A stretch of DNA of 64,000 nucleotides, taken from NCBI GenBank assembly GCA_029582265.1, contig CM055828.1, positions 13,489,777 to 13,553,776 of the forward strand. The letters are read 5' to 3'. The position numbers and the translations under genes were made by a program. This DNA comes from Zoroaster sp. YZ-2022 (taxonomy: Eukaryota; Echinodermata; Asteroidea; Forcipulatida; Zoroasteridae). This document shows, piece after piece, positions 23,091 to 35,040 of the stretch. The first letter of the stretch is position 1; the number at the start of each line of letters is the position of its first letter. The notes beneath the pieces were generated by a model, which saw only the letters and a list, made by a program, of their open reading frames with translations, was not told the DNA's origin and did no database searches.

Positions 23091-23421
23091 GTCGTGGCCG
23101 AGCGGTCTAGCTTACCGGACTCAAGTTCTGGTGTTAGCAGCAGAATGTGGGTTCGAATCCCGGCCGTGACACTTGTGTCCTTGAGCAAGACACTTAACCA
23201 TAATTGCTTCTCTCCACCCAGGGGTTAAATGGGTAACTGTGAGGGCAGAGTTGGTTGATTAGCCCTATATGCGCTGTAATGGCAGCAATTGAGCTGTATA
23301 CTCCCCAGGGAGCTGATATGGTTTCAGGAATGATTTATGAGCCTTATGAGCAGCGGTAATGATATAATGCGCCTTGAGCACCACTTAGTTGGTGGATACG
23401 TGCGCTATATAAGTCCACACA

Positions 23422-23455
<34 letters not shown>
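23091..23455 (+). mobile_element. tRNA-Leu-derived SINE with L2-type tail
   Basis: Plus-strand copy. The A box TGGCCGAGCGGTC, a GACTCAAGTTCTGG anticodon-like arm and the B box GGTTCGAATCC lie in the first 75 bp. A body follows with CTTGAGCAAGACACTTAACC and ACCCAGGGGTTAAATGGGTA. The tail has GCGCCTTGAGCACCACTTAG and GTGCGCTATATAAG, then (TTA)n. It is about 345 bp without the microsatellite. Confidence 0.88.
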
Positions 23456-25886
23456 GGTGTTACACAAAATGTCCTATTCTTTCCAAACAGATGCTTTATG
23501 GGTCACCGTGAGTGTACAATGTCAATCAATCAATCAATTTTCGGGCATTTGTAGAGCGCCATCATTCTAGGTGCCTATTCCGAGGCACTTGGAGAAGTTA
23601 AGAAAAATAATAATTTTATGAGGAGATGCAACGGACTAATATTGTAAGCAGATTTGAAAAGATGTGTCCTGAGCCAGCTTTTGAAGTTCTGTATGGAGTC
23701 AAGCGGACGGAGTTGATTGGGAGATCACTCCATAGTACAATAGCAACACTTGTGTGCCGAAAATGTTTTGCATCATGGCTGATAATTTTGACAAAGATTA
23801 TTGTGTATAAATTGGTAAAAACAAAGCAATAACAAAAAACACGTTAACAAACGACAAGCTGTCGTCTGTACCTAAGTTGCATATCGATACTGACAAATAC
23901 TGACAATGAGCACCATTGATTCTCACCTGCTGTATTTAGCACCAACAGATATTTGTGTACCCATATCCTTGTAAAACATGTTTATTTTTGTTATAAGTCC
24001 TCGGTTTACACCATTAACACCTGAAGAGTTCACTGATGGACTGAACAAAATTTCTAATCCAAAGGAAATTGCTGACTGTTTCAACACCTATTTTACTAAC
24101 ATTGGTAGCACTTTAGCCAGCAAAATCACTCACTCCAAGAAGCACTTCACTGATTACCTACACGACTCTAACAGCTCTTCTTTTTTCATAACCCCTACTG
24201 ACTTTGTTGAGGTTACCGAAGTTGGGACCCAATTAAAAAATGGTACTAGCTGCGGCTTTGATGACATTAGCTCATCAGTGGTTAAGTCTATCATTTCTTT
24301 CATCTCTAGACCACTTGCTCACATCTTTAATCTTTCCTTTGCTTTAGGTTCTGTCCCATCCTAAATGAAGATTGCAAAAGTCACTCCTATATATAAAAAT
24401 AGTGACTCTCATGACTACAGACCCATTTCTGTTCTTTCTTGTTTTTCTAAAATCTTGGAGCGTCTTATATATAAGCGGCTCTACAAATTTCTTTCTGATT
24501 TTCATATTCTTTTTGATTTCCAATTTGGTTTTCGAAGTAAACATTCCACAGATTTAGCTCTCATTCATTTTGTCGACCGTCTCAACAGTTCTTTCACACA
24601 GAAATTGTCTTTTACCGGAGTTTTTATAGACTTGTCGAAGGCTTTCGACACTATTGATCATAGTGTTATTCTTTCCAAATTGGACCATTACGGTATGCGA
24701 GGCATCTCCCTTGAATGGTTTGTAGACTACCTCCACAATCGAAAACCTCTATCAATAAAACTTACTCTAATGTTCTAACTATCAATCACGGCGTCCCTCA
24801 AGGCTCGTTTCTTCTCTATGTAAATGATTTACATCACTCGTCTTCCCTATTGTCTTTTACTCTGTTTGCTGATGATACCACTATCTTATATTCTCATTCT
24901 GATCCTTTCATCTTAGTCAATACACTCAACTCTAAACTTGACCGTGTTTCCACTTGGTTCAGAGCAAATAAACTCTCTCTAAATTCCATCAAGACAAATT
25001 ATATGATTTTCAGCAGACCTAAGAAATTCACTAGCAGCTCTGAAATCATTATTTCAATGTATCACAGTCCTCTAAACAAAGTCCATACTACTAAGTTCCT
25101 TGGTGTGACTATTGACGATAAACATACTTGGTCTGATTACATCTCCTCCATCTCCAAAACTATTTTCACGTAACGTAGGTGTGTTGTCAAAACCTGCTCC
25201 TACAGTGTCTCTTTATAATACTCTTATTTCTCCCTATCTAACTTACTGTAACTTTATCTGGGCACGTGCAAGCACCACCAAACTTAACTCCCTTTTTGTC
25301 ATCCAAAAACAGGCCATCAGAATTTGCACTTTCTCTCCACCTCGTGCTCACACTGCACCTCTTTTTGCTCAGCTAAATATACTCACACTTCAGGATATCA
25401 ATAATCTTCTTACAGGGATTATGAATGATCTACTTCCTTGCACATTTTCGTCTTATTTTACTTCCGTCCATGATACTCATAAACACCATACCAGATCACA
25501 TAATAACCTTTTTCTACCATTCACCCACACATCATACTCTATTCACACTCTTAGACACTATGGGCCACGCCTGTGGAATTCTACAGGGTGGTTCAAAAAA
25601 AAGTTAACCCAAGTTTAAGGTGATTGTTCACCCACCTCCTACAAATCCAGAGAATTTGTGTTTACCTCATGTTCATGAGTAGGGTTTTTAGAAATAATCC
25701 TGAAAAAATGCTAGGTCTAGCTGAATTGGATCTCAAGATATGGCCCATTACAGATGGTATGTACAAAACTGGCTTGTCCACGGGAGCTTCTTACCTTTAG
25801 TTTCTGTCTATGGGACCATTGTTGCATAACATTACATAACTCATTTTTCTTTGATGAATGTGAATGTTAGGTACAGATTGAGAATG

Positions 25887-25919
<33 letters not shown>
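25887..25919. repeat. Interstitial telomere-like CCCTAA repeat
   Basis: About five CCCTAA units with one CCCTAAA variant lie inside the mariner element. The motif equals the animal telomere repeat on the C-rich strand. Confidence 0.85.
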
Positions 25920-25961
25920 TCAACAACTTTTTCCAAACCGGGTAGTTGGACTTGGTCATCC

Positions 25962-26204
25962 GGTAGAATGGCCGCCGAGGTCACCAGACATCACTCCGTT
26001 AGATTTTTGGCTTTGGGGCGATGTCAAATCAAGAGTGTACAGCGAAGGCCCTCCAAGGACAATAAACGAACTAAGACGGCGAATTGAAAATGCCTTCACT
26101 GCAATCAGAAGAACACGCCTAACGCAACATGCAGTGCAACACATGCAAGACAAGGCACTCACATGTATTGCAAACCAAGGGCAGCATGTTGAAGACAGAA
26201 ACTA
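25962..26204 (+). pseudogene. Mariner/IS630-type transposase, C-terminal fragment
   Basis: One open frame of about 80 codons begins VEWPPRSPDITPLDFWLWGD, the highly characteristic block around the last catalytic acidic residue of Tc1/mariner transposases. It then runs through VKSRVYSEGPPRTINELRRR to a stop (TAA near 26202). The first two catalytic residues and the DNA-binding domain are missing. They are replaced upstream by unrelated sequence including a telomere-like repeat. The fragment can no longer catalyse cut-and-paste movement; the element could only move with help from a related enzyme. Confidence 0.85.
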
Positions 26205-27049
26205 AAGTTAAGAAGCTCCCGTGGACAAGCCAGTTTTGTACATACAATCTGTAATGGGCCATATCTTGAGATCCAATTCAGCTAGACCTAGCATTTTTTC
26301 AGAATTATTTCTAAAATCCCTACTCATAAACACTAGGTAAACACAAATCCTCTGGATTTGTAGGAGGTGGGTGAATAATCACCTTAAACTTGGGTTAACT
26401 TTTTTTAACCACCCTGTATTGACCTGTCGATCAAGAGCAAACCGTCGGTCGGCCAATTCAAAACTTCCTACAGGAATTATCTTGTTTCCCAGTATATGAA
26501 TATGGATATGACCTAGCTTTCTTCTCTCATTCCTTGATTATTTTAAGCCTCCTTAGTTTTTGAATTGTATTATTTTTCTTCCCAACATTCCCCCTTTTGT
26601 CTGTCATTGTCCTCCCCTGGTCTCGTCCCTTTGTTGTCTGTTTTATGTTAAAGCACACCCATACAAGCTCTTGCTTACTGTGATTGTGCCTCCATTCTCA
26701 TACATTATTGTACGCTAAAAAATTTGTTTTCTCTTATTCATGTACATTCATTGCCTTATCTTCTAATATGTTTGTCTAAATGTATATATCTATATATGTA
26801 TATGTATATAATTATATATGTATATGTGTGTATGCATGTGGGTGTATGCATGTAATGTATATATGTTTATATTACTTTAATTAACTATTATTTGTTTAAA
26901 GTTGACATTGACAAGCTTCCGCTTATTGTGTCTACATCTTGTTTTCTCTGTTTTTCTATTATACTCTGTATTGTACATGTTATAAATGTGTCCGTTTATA
27001 ATGTATCTAGAGAATGGAAATAAATGTAATATTGAATTGAATTGAATTG

Positions 27050-27597
27050 AAAAAAATAAAAATAAATAAATAAATAAAATGCTGACGTGTGGGTGTGAGG
27101 CGACGCACGCAGAGACCAGAAACCAGAGACTTTTGTTGGCCTTATATAGGTCTCTGTATTAAAAGCTATACATGTAGCATTACACGAACGTATGTTATCA
27201 AAAGTCTATTACCAGAAGTCTACATCAAGTGTGCCACTCGTGTACTAACCTAGTCCACGGCATAGTACTCCAAGATCAATGGATTTGGCAATTGATCTCC
27301 ATTACAGTGACTGGATAGGCTGAAACAGCATATTTGTACCATTGATACAGAACATAATAACTAAATCGGACGCGCGTATATATGCGGGTTCCAAATGGGC
27401 GCGGCCATTGGTCACGTGCAAAGGGCCAAAAACCTAAACGCGCATTTACTCGACGTGACGAACACTGCGTTTATTTGCACATTTTGAGTCACTTTGAACG
27501 GAAGAGCTCAGACAAAAAACTTTTTATTCTGGCTTTTACTTGTTTTTTAAATGTCACCGTCCACACTGGAATTGTCCTGGTAGTTTTGGATGCAAAA
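27050..27597. other. No gene recognised; AAAT microsatellite then CpG-containing sequence
   Basis: 27049-27079 is (AAAT)n following the LINE tail. 27370-27480 has several CpGs and CACGTG, unusual for this window, and could be a promoter region for the weak exon at 27598. Confidence 0.3.
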
Positions 27598-27689
27598 ATG
27601 GTTGCAAACTGCGCTGCAGCCATTTGTCACCGCCGAAGAAAGGGGGGTGGTCTGGAGGACAAACTCTTCGCAGATTTACACATCATAAT
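27598..27689 (+). CDS. Weak candidate first exon
   Basis: ATG at 27598 opens 30 codons (MVANCAAAICHRRRKGGG...) ending at ATAAT|GTAAGTT, a strong donor, in phase 2. The start resembles the first cysteine pair of a THAP-type DNA-binding domain (C-x4-C then basic residues). The rest of the domain would be in a later exon that I cannot find before the Polinton. The G-run inside and the short length keep this doubtful. Confidence 0.2.
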
Positions 27690-27715
27690 GTAAGTTATAC
27701 TACTTCGAAAATATA

Positions 27716-27992
27716 TACTACTCAAAACAATTTAGGGAACACCGGGTTTACTGCAAGAGGTGGCCACACCCGTTATTGAAATGTTCCATGAACCGGCATT
27801 TTCATTTCCAACCCCCTCTCTCTTTCAGTAGTCATGTCATGAAATGTGTAATCACTACATGCATCCTTTATCATCTGTTTCATTGTGCAGTTGTTTCTCG
27901 TCAATTCTGTGAAACATTGTGTTTATCTTAAATAAATGATCTTGCTTTAACTGAGATTATTCCGGTGTTCCCTGAATTGTTTTGAGTAGGAT
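27716..27992. mobile_element. MITE with about 30-bp inverted ends
   Basis: The left end TACTACTCAAAACAATTTAG with GGAACACCGG is the inverted copy of CCGGTGTTCCC-GAATTGTTTTGAGTAGG at 27962-27990. TA lies at both outer edges, pointing to a mariner-related target. The interior is non-coding, about 275 bp in all. Confidence 0.75.
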
Positions 27993-28564
27993 ACATTTGA
28001 GTAGTATACACTATAAATAATGGCACACATACCCTTTCTGGTCATCGGTCGGCTTCAAAATCGGTGCGGTGACGGCCATCTTCAAAATTATTAAGTCCCC
28101 AACCCACAGGAAACAGTCTGGGGCGCGGATAACATCAAGGGATTGCCAAAAATGTGTTGAATTTATAACACGGTTTAAGATGACTTTTCTCCCAAATACG
28201 TGGTGAAACTGATTATTTTATTTTTAATTCAGTGAGAACAACATTGAACAACGTTCCATCAAGTTCAGCCTTGTAGTGAACACATTTGCTCCCGAGCAAA
28301 CAGTTGAATCATGCCTCATCTTATTCCAGATAGTTGTAAAATTGTTTTTATTATTGAAAATGTTTTTTATACATTTTAAAAAATAAAACGGTATAATTTG
28401 GAGAAGCTCTTTGAAACTTGGAGAAGTACTTTGAAACTTTAAAATGTGTAAAAATGCTGTGAATATTTTGTCAAATAATAGATTTCTTTTCATAACCATA
28501 ATGTTTCATTTTCTTAATAATTCACCACTAAACATCAACAAATAAAGTAGTCTTCATTCATTTC

Positions 28565-29035
28565 TTCTATAAGGAATATGTCCATTTTGAGGATCCGTAT
28601 TTATTTAAAAAAATCATTGGGAAAGAATATCAAATCCAACTGCCACTGTGCACAATGTCTAAGCATGTGTTTTTTAGCAGACGACAAAATGGCCAACATC
28701 TCACTTGACGTGCATACATTCATTGCTCAAAATCTCCCAAATATCGTTTCTCATCCTCACTTGACTACACTTTCCTCTCCTAAAGTGTGTGTTCTCTATC
28801 ATCTTTTAAAATATGTGATATTTGGATAGAATAGAGGCGGTTGTATTCCACATTCTTTCCAATCACTGCAAATGCAAAGCATTAATATGTTTTGGTTTCC
28901 ACAGACAACAGCTCGCTGACAGCATAGAAGTAAAATAACATTTGTTCATGAAAAAAAATTAGGTCATGTACATCCCTTAATATTTGTATCTAGTAAAATC
29001 AGTGGTTAAATAACTTTTTCCACTTTCACAAGCAC
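28565..29035 (+). repeat. Dispersed repeat, partner of 57345-57555
   Basis: Shared order of blocks with 57345-57555: ATGTCCATTTTGAGGATC, AAATGCAAAGCATT, TATGTTTTGGTTTCCACAGA, TACATCCCTTAATATTTG and CCACTTTCACAAG. The last blocks recur once more at 58110-58170. This copy has about 250 extra bases after the first block. No coding content was recognised. Confidence 0.65.
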
Positions 29036-29332
29036 TCACTTTCCAGTAAATCGTACAATTTCACTATGATTTTTTTTTGGTAACAAGCATGACCTAGATA
29101 AGTTTATGCAACCAGTTATAGTTTTCTGAGAAATGCTAGGCCAAAGGTAAGTGTGTCATTTCACGAGTCCGGTGAATTACATATACGTACATGTACAGTA
29201 CAGTGTATCTGGTATCTAATTACACACTAAGTCTAATCTCATGCTTTGCCAACAGGGAAATACGTGATACACCGTATACGCCGTGACCAAATTTCTTATA
29301 TACAAAGTATTGTGGCCAAACATCTTCTCTTC

Positions 29333-29517
29333 CAGTGGAGGCAAATGCCCCCCGGTTACTTTCTTTGCCCCCCCCCCCCCAATTTGCCCAATTTTTTCCC
29401 CTATGGTAAGTCAATGCTTTTTCAGCAGTACAAAATTACATTAAAGATTAATGTTTGCCCCCCCTTAAATTTAAGCTTGCCCCCCCCCCCCGTTTAACAG
29501 GTCTGGTGCCGCCGCTG
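29333..29517. mobile_element. hAT-type MITE, 185 bp, perfect 8-bp target duplication
   Basis: It begins CAGTGGAGGCA and ends TGCCGCCGCTG, an imperfect inverted pair. TTCTCTTC flanks both sides exactly (29325-29332 and 29518-29525). The interior is rich in poly-C runs, like the hAT copy at 16631. Confidence 0.85.
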
Positions 29518-29636
29518 TTCTCTTCACCTTCAGACACCTGAACCGTCTCAGAACAATTGGCACAACGGCTAGCTGTGCAACAGGTGAACTCTCTGGCCTG
29601 TTACTAAAAACTATCTGAAATGTTTCCTTGGAGTAG

Positions 29637-30228
29637 AGATAATATGAGGTTCCTGGACCACTTGCTAAAACAGGGGTGTGGTTGGATGAGATTTTTTTTA
29701 AAGGGGTGTGGTTGGATGAGATTTTTAAAAAGGGGTGTGGTTGGATGAGATTTTTAAAAAAGGGTGTAGTTGGATGAGATTTTAAAAAAGGGGTGTGGTT
29801 GGATGATATTTTAAAAAAAGGGTGTGGTTGGATGAGATTAAAAAAGGGGATGTGTGGTTGGATGAGATTTTTAAGAAAAGGGGTGTGGTGGATGAGATTT
29901 TTAAAAAAAGGGTGTGGTTGGATGAGATTTTTAAAAAGGGGTGTGGTTGGATGAGATTTTAAAAAAGGGTGTGGTTGGATGAGATTAAAAAAGGGGATGT
30001 GTGGTTGGATGAGATTAAAAAAAAGGGGATGTGTGGTTGGATGAGATTTAAAAAAAAGGGGGGATGTGTGGTTGGATGAGATTTTTTTTAAAGGGGTGTG
30101 GTTGGATGGGGATGTGTGGTAGGGACGACTTTATTTTTTTTAAGTATAAAAAAAAAAGATATTGAAAACGCAACTTAAAAAATTGAAAAAACGAAATGAT
30201 ATTATATAGAGTACAAGTAAATAGGATG
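29637..30228 (+). repeat. Polinton left terminal inverted repeat
   Basis: About 592 bp. A 30-bp unique tip (AGATAATATGAGG ... GACCACTTGCTAAAA) is followed by about 15 units of GGGGTGTGGTTGGATGAGAT plus a T/A run, 27-35 bp each. An inner unique part with GTGTGGTAGGGACGA and GTACAAGTAAATAGGATG follows. The inner edge coincides with the ATG of the polymerase gene at 30226. Confidence 0.93.
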
Positions 30229-33200
30229 GTGAAGTATTTATCAAAGTGGACATTAAGCGAATTGAAAAATTTTGCGCGCAGGCATATTAGACCATTAATT
30301 GTGGCGCGAGACAGTAGAACAAACAAAATAAACAAACGGTCTTATTATAACGCCGTAAAAAATTATATAAAACGACATAAACCAACGCCATTGTATAAAT
30401 TAAAATTGGCTCAACTTAGAGAGCGTTTAGAAGCTGAAAATATTTTACTACCAATTGTTGGTAGCGGGAGAAGTGGGTACATCAAAAAAGACTACATCGA
30501 CGCCATTAAAAGGTTTTACGCGCCTGAACAAGAGTTAGCCTTTGACGAGCCACCCCTTGATGGTGGGGGGTATTTACGAGAACGATCTATGTTTGTACCG
30601 ATCGGTCATGTTAACTTTAGACTTGCGAGAATTTGGAGGACTAAAGTTTATGATAACATTGTATATTCTTTTTAATAAAGAGAGACCAGATGGTACTACC
30701 GATAGAAAAGAAGGTCGTTTTAAAAATAAAATGATTGCTTTACTCAATAATAGCGAAATTGAAGATAAATTAACGACAGTCTTTACAAGAATTAATGAGA
30801 AAATAGAAAAGTGGACGCACAACGGTTCTGGATTGGTTATTGATCGTATTGTAGCTTTGAATCTTAATATCGCGAGAAATCAACCTTTTATAGGCAGTTC
30901 TTATATAGAACTACCAAAATATATAAAAGACAAAAAAGCGTGCATCAATGTCAAAAACAAGGATGATGATTGTCTGCGATGGGCGCTGCGTAGTGCTCTT
31001 TTCCCCGCGCGTCATCATTCAGATAGAATTTCTAGCTATCCTACAAATGACGGTTTAAATTTTGACGGGATCGATGCTCCAATTCCAATTGATCAAATCA
31101 AAAAAGTTGAGAAACAAAACAACTTGTCCATAAGCGATTATAGTTTATACGAAAACGCTTATGAACAAGTTGTTTATAAACTTAGCGAGCAACCCGCGAG
31201 TATGGCTCGTATTAATTTATTGTTAACTCACAAAGAAAACAAATCGCACTACGTTTGGATCAAGGATTTTAACCGTTTATGGTTTGATCAAACGGAACAT
31301 AAAAATCGTAAACACTTTTGCCCGAGATGTTTAAGCCATTTCACTACCAAAGAGATGCTTCAACAACACATGTTAGATTGTGAGGGAATTGGTGGTAAAG
31401 ATGGTGGTAAAATCGTGATGCCAACTGAGGGTAAAAATAAACTATGTTTTGTAAACGTTCATAAAAAGATGAAAGCTCCTTTCGTCATATACGCGGACTT
31501 TGAAGCGATAAATAAAAAGAAAGACGATGCGAGTACAACCAATACTAAAACAACACACGAACACGTCGCTTGCGGCTATTCGTACATGGTCGTTAGATGC
31601 GACGGTCAAACTCAACTACCCAAGGTATACAGGGGAAAAGATGCCTCAAAACATTTTTTAGACTCGTTGTTAAAAGAAGCAGAAAAAATCAACGACATGT
31701 TAAAAACCCTAAAGCTATAATAATGACGAAAGACGATATTGAAAATTATGAAAAAGCTAGCAAGTGTTGGATTTGCGGGAAAATTTTTTACAAGGACGAC
31801 AAGAAAGTACGCGATCATTCTCACATAACTGGAAAATATCGAGGAGCGGCGCATGATTATTGTAATATAAAACTGAAACTAGAACCGAACAAAACGGTTA
31901 TTCCAGTAATATTTCATAATTTGCGAGGATACGACTCTCATTTCATCATGCAAGCCGCGAGTCGAGTCAAGGGAAATCTAAAATGTATTCCAAACAACAT
32001 GGAAAAATATATTTCTTTTTCAATCGGACAATTTCGATTTATCGACAGCTTTCAATTTTTACCAGCTTCACTCGATAAACTCGTTAAATCGAGCAATCCC
32101 GATTCTTTATTTATTACAAAAAAGTTCGAACCAGATTTAAACAAGAGGAAATTGCTTTTAAAAAAGGGAGTTTATCCCTACGAGCACATGGACTCTTTTG
32201 AACGTTTTGAAGAAACGAGTCTTCCTATTAAACGCGCTTTTTATAGTAAATTAAACGACGAAGGCATTACATATGAACAGTATGAGCATGCAAAGAACGT
32301 TTACAAAACGTTTGAATGTAAAGATCTAGGTGATTATCACGATTTGTACGTGCGTACGGATACTTTGTTATTGGCTGACGTTTTTGAGAATTTTCGAGCA
32401 ACTTGTTTGAAACACTACGGTTTGGATCCCGCTCATTATTACACCAGTCCTGGCTTGAGTTGGGACGCGCTGTTGAAACATTCGAACATACGTTTAGAGT
32501 TGTTGACGGATATCGACATGCATTTATTTATAGAAAAGGGCACTAGGGGAGGTATATCGATGGTGAGCGAAAGATACGCTACAGCAAACAATCTTTATTT
32601 AGTTGATTACGACTCATCAAAACTTGACAATTACATCTTATATTTAGACGCGAATAATTTGTACGGCTGGGCGATGAGTCAATACCTTCCAAGTGGAGAA
32701 TTTAAATGGTTAATGCAAGATGAAATTGATTCGCTTGATATAAAATCAGTCTCGCCAGAATCGAGTAAAGGATACACTTTAGAAGTAGATCTTGAATATC
32801 CTAAAGAATTACACGACATTCACAATGCGTTTCCACTCGCGCCAGAATCGTTGAAAATTCCAAAAGAATGGATGTCTTTCTATCAGCGTGAGCTATTGAA
32901 AAACAGACCCGCTCCAAACGTAAATAAATTAACACCCAACTTAAATCAAAATACGTTCTTGATATCGTGTTTTGCAATTGTATTTATCTCTCAGCATGAA
33001 ACTAACGAAAATTCATCGGGTTTTAAACTATAGACAAGCGCCATGGATGAAGTCTTACATCGATCTAAATACGAGTTTGAGAAAAAGTGCCAAGTCAGAT
33101 TTTTAAAAAGATTTATACAAACTCATGAATAATTCAGTATTTGGAAAAACGATTGAAAATTTACGAAATCGAATCAACGTGTATCTAGTGAGATGTAACG

Positions 33201-33884
33201 ATGAAAAAGAACGTATGCGTAAATTAATAGCAAAACCAACTTTTGCAAAAGCTAAGATTTTTGATCACGACTTGGCAGCTATTCATATGCATAAAACAAA
33301 ACCCGTACTCAACCGCCCGGTGTACGTTGGAATGTGCATACTGGATTTATCTAAAGCTTACATGTACGATTTTTATTACAATCATTTAAAAAGCAAATAC
33401 GACAAGTGCAATCTATTTTTATACACGGATACAGACAGCTTATTACTCGATATAAAACGAGAGATGTTTATAAAGACATGTCAGAAGACAAACATTTATA
33501 TGATTTTAGCAATTATAGCAAAGATAATTTTTTCTATTCAGACACAAACAAGAAAGTTATTGGTAAAATGAAAGACGAGACATCTGGAACTCTTATTTCT
33601 GAATTTGTTGGACTAAGACCAAAAATGTACTCGATACTAAAATCTGATAAAGAATCTTTAAGAAAGGCTAAAGGTGTAAAATTTTGCATGAGCATTTCAA
33701 ACAAGTTTTATCTCAAAAAAAGACTCTTGTTCACTCTATGAATTTTATTAGAAATGAAAATCATAGATTATACACGATACGCGTTAATAAAATCTCCTTA
33801 TCTCCTTTAGACACAAAGAGATATATTTTACTTGATGGAATACACACTTTAGCTTACGGTTATTATAAAATACCAACCGCATAG
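30226..33884 (+). pseudogene. Polinton protein-primed DNA polymerase B
   Basis: This family-B polymerase would copy the element from its termini by protein priming. The ATG at 30226 lies at the TIR edge. The N-terminus has SAP-like helices (LSELKNFARRHI; KLAQLRERLEAENI). Later come a C2HC-type finger (CPRC...HMLDC, about 31319-31381), Exo I YADFEA (about 31490), an endonuclease-VII-like WICGK...RDHSHITGKYRG (31768-31850), Exo II FHNLRGYDSHF (31912), motif A DANNLYGWAM (32646), motif B NNSVFGK (33128) and motif C YTDTDS (about 33422). The frame changes about five times (near 30.6, 31.6, 32.95, 33.45 and 33.7 kb), with a further in-frame TAA at 33104. All catalytic motifs are still readable, so decay is recent in evolutionary terms. 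Confidence 0.95.
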
Positions 33885-33997
33885 CGAAATAAACGTAAAG
33901 TCTAGTTTGTCAGTAGCCATATCAGAATTTAGGTCAAGTACGAGTTAATCATCAACATTTAGTTTAGGCTAAACAAAAATTAATGTTACCAGTGAAA

Positions 33998-35015
33998 TTA
34001 AATATTTTTGGGTGGAAGTTGTGTAGGCCTATCTCTTGGTACAATCTGTAATTCTTCTCTTACAAAAGAACGCGTCGGTCCTCCTTCTAAATAATACAAT
34101 ACGGGTTGATTTTCCGTCATTATCCAAGATTTAATAGTATATGTTTTAATGGACCATATCGGGTCGGTAGCTCGTCGTCGAGTATCATTTTCAGCTTCAC
34201 CCGGTGCGTATAAATATCTAACGTTTGCATTTGTAGGAATCTTTTCCTCTCTTTTACCGAGCCGGTGCGGCCGGATTCTGTTTAATAGATTTCATTTTTA
34301 TAGCATCTTTCGGTTTTAGTCCTATAAGTCTAGTTTCTTCGTTATTTATAGCTTTTATGACTAGCGGTAATCTTTTTACCCATTCTCTAGATCTTGCATT
34401 GTTCGTCATTTCTTGCGCGTATTGATGAGAAAACAATCTTTCGGCTAAAGTTCTGTTGAACCGTTCGACGATGCCTTGCGCTCTATGATTTCCAGCCTCG
34501 CTTCTCTGTATCTTTACACCTTTTTTAGTCATTAATTAAGAATTTACGCTTGACATAAATTCTTTTCCCGGATCGACTTTGAGAATTTTTGGCCAAGTTA
34601 ACAAACTCCTCTTGTAAATTTTTTTTCAGTTCAGTTTTTTTTTTCAGTTCTTTAATATTTTCCACACTTATCAAAATATACATTATGGATATAAGTAAAC
34701 ATACAATAATCTTATAAGGGTTATAGCAATAATAATAGATGGATGGTAATAATAAATAGTAATAAGATATATAGAATCGGCTTGATGAACCTTGTTTGGT
34801 TTTTCTTGCAGAGCGTTTGAGCTGGTCGGTCTAGGAATGTAGGCGGGGTACGGTAGATAAATTTGCCATAACGCTTGTTTTTTCAACCACTGTCGAGTTG
34901 TACTTGTAGAAATTTTAGTTTCTTTGGCTAACTTCTTTATTGCTCCAAGACCTTTTTGATATCCTTTGGGACTATAATAAGCGTTTTCGAGTTTTAATCT
35001 CGTACGCTTATCCAT
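33998..35015 (-). pseudogene. Polinton integrase (retroviral-type DDE)
   Basis: It would join the excised element to a new site. ATG at 35015 follows AATAATAA. The N-terminal part (35015-34683) has a helix-turn-helix-like region with KKLAKETKISTSTTRQWLKK and KVHQAD, the probable first catalytic Asp. The middle of the core is scrambled. VDPGKEF, with the second Asp at 34572-34574, and QGIVERFN, with the Glu at 34464-34466, are exactly 35 residues apart in one frame, the classic D(35)E spacing. That frame is broken by TAA at 34536-34538. After a frameshift near 34254 a C-terminal SH3/chromo-like tail (VRYLYAPGE ... TDPIWS) runs to a TAA at 33998. Confidence 0.93.
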
Positions 35016-35040
35016 TTATTATTTATATATTTTTTTTAAT

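Larger units (their letters stand above)
25584..26416. mobile_element. Tc1/mariner-type element, 833 bp, TA target duplication
   Basis: The ends read CAGGGTGGTTCAAAA at 25584 and its inverted copy up to 26416, with TA on both outer sides. The inverted repeats continue for about 200 bp with few differences, through CACCCACCTCCTACAAATCC and TGCTAGGTCTAGCTGAATTG. The interior carries a transposase C-terminus. Both ends are intact, but most of the transposase is missing. Confidence 0.92.
24030..26515 (+). pseudogene. LINE reverse transcriptase, broken
   Basis: RT motifs in order: YRPISVLSCFSKILERLIY (finger region), FIDLSKAFDTIDH (motif A), HGVPQGS joined directly to FLLYVNDL (motif B, with the usual LGPLLF-type linker lost), FADDT (motif C) and FLGVTIDDKHTW (thumb start). 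The frame changes near 24362, 24760 and 25150. The C-terminal YGPRLWNS is cut by a mariner insertion at 25582. After the element the same frame continues for about 36 codons to a TAG near 26513. It would have copied LINE RNA at the chromosomal nick; it is inactive here. Confidence 0.85.
24000..27046 (+). mobile_element. CR1/jockey-group LINE, split by a mariner-like element
   Basis: A non-LTR retrotransposon fragment ending in an (ATTGA)n and A-rich tail at 27027-27077. The coding part is 24030-26515, interrupted at 25582-26418 by a TA-flanked DNA element. The 3' UTR includes a TATATGTATATG-rich stretch (26780-26870). The 5' end is truncated and its exact junction is unclear. Confidence 0.85.

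Noticed and set aside
23091..23165. tRNA-Leu gene
   Set aside because: Boxes A and B and an anticodon-like arm are present, but the sequence continues into a SINE body and tail and recurs four times; it does not end as a tRNA.
29667..30110. CRISPR-like or satellite array at 29.7-30.1 kb
   Set aside because: The units are contiguous, variable in length and mirrored at 44.8-45.17 kb; they are the Polinton terminal repeats.
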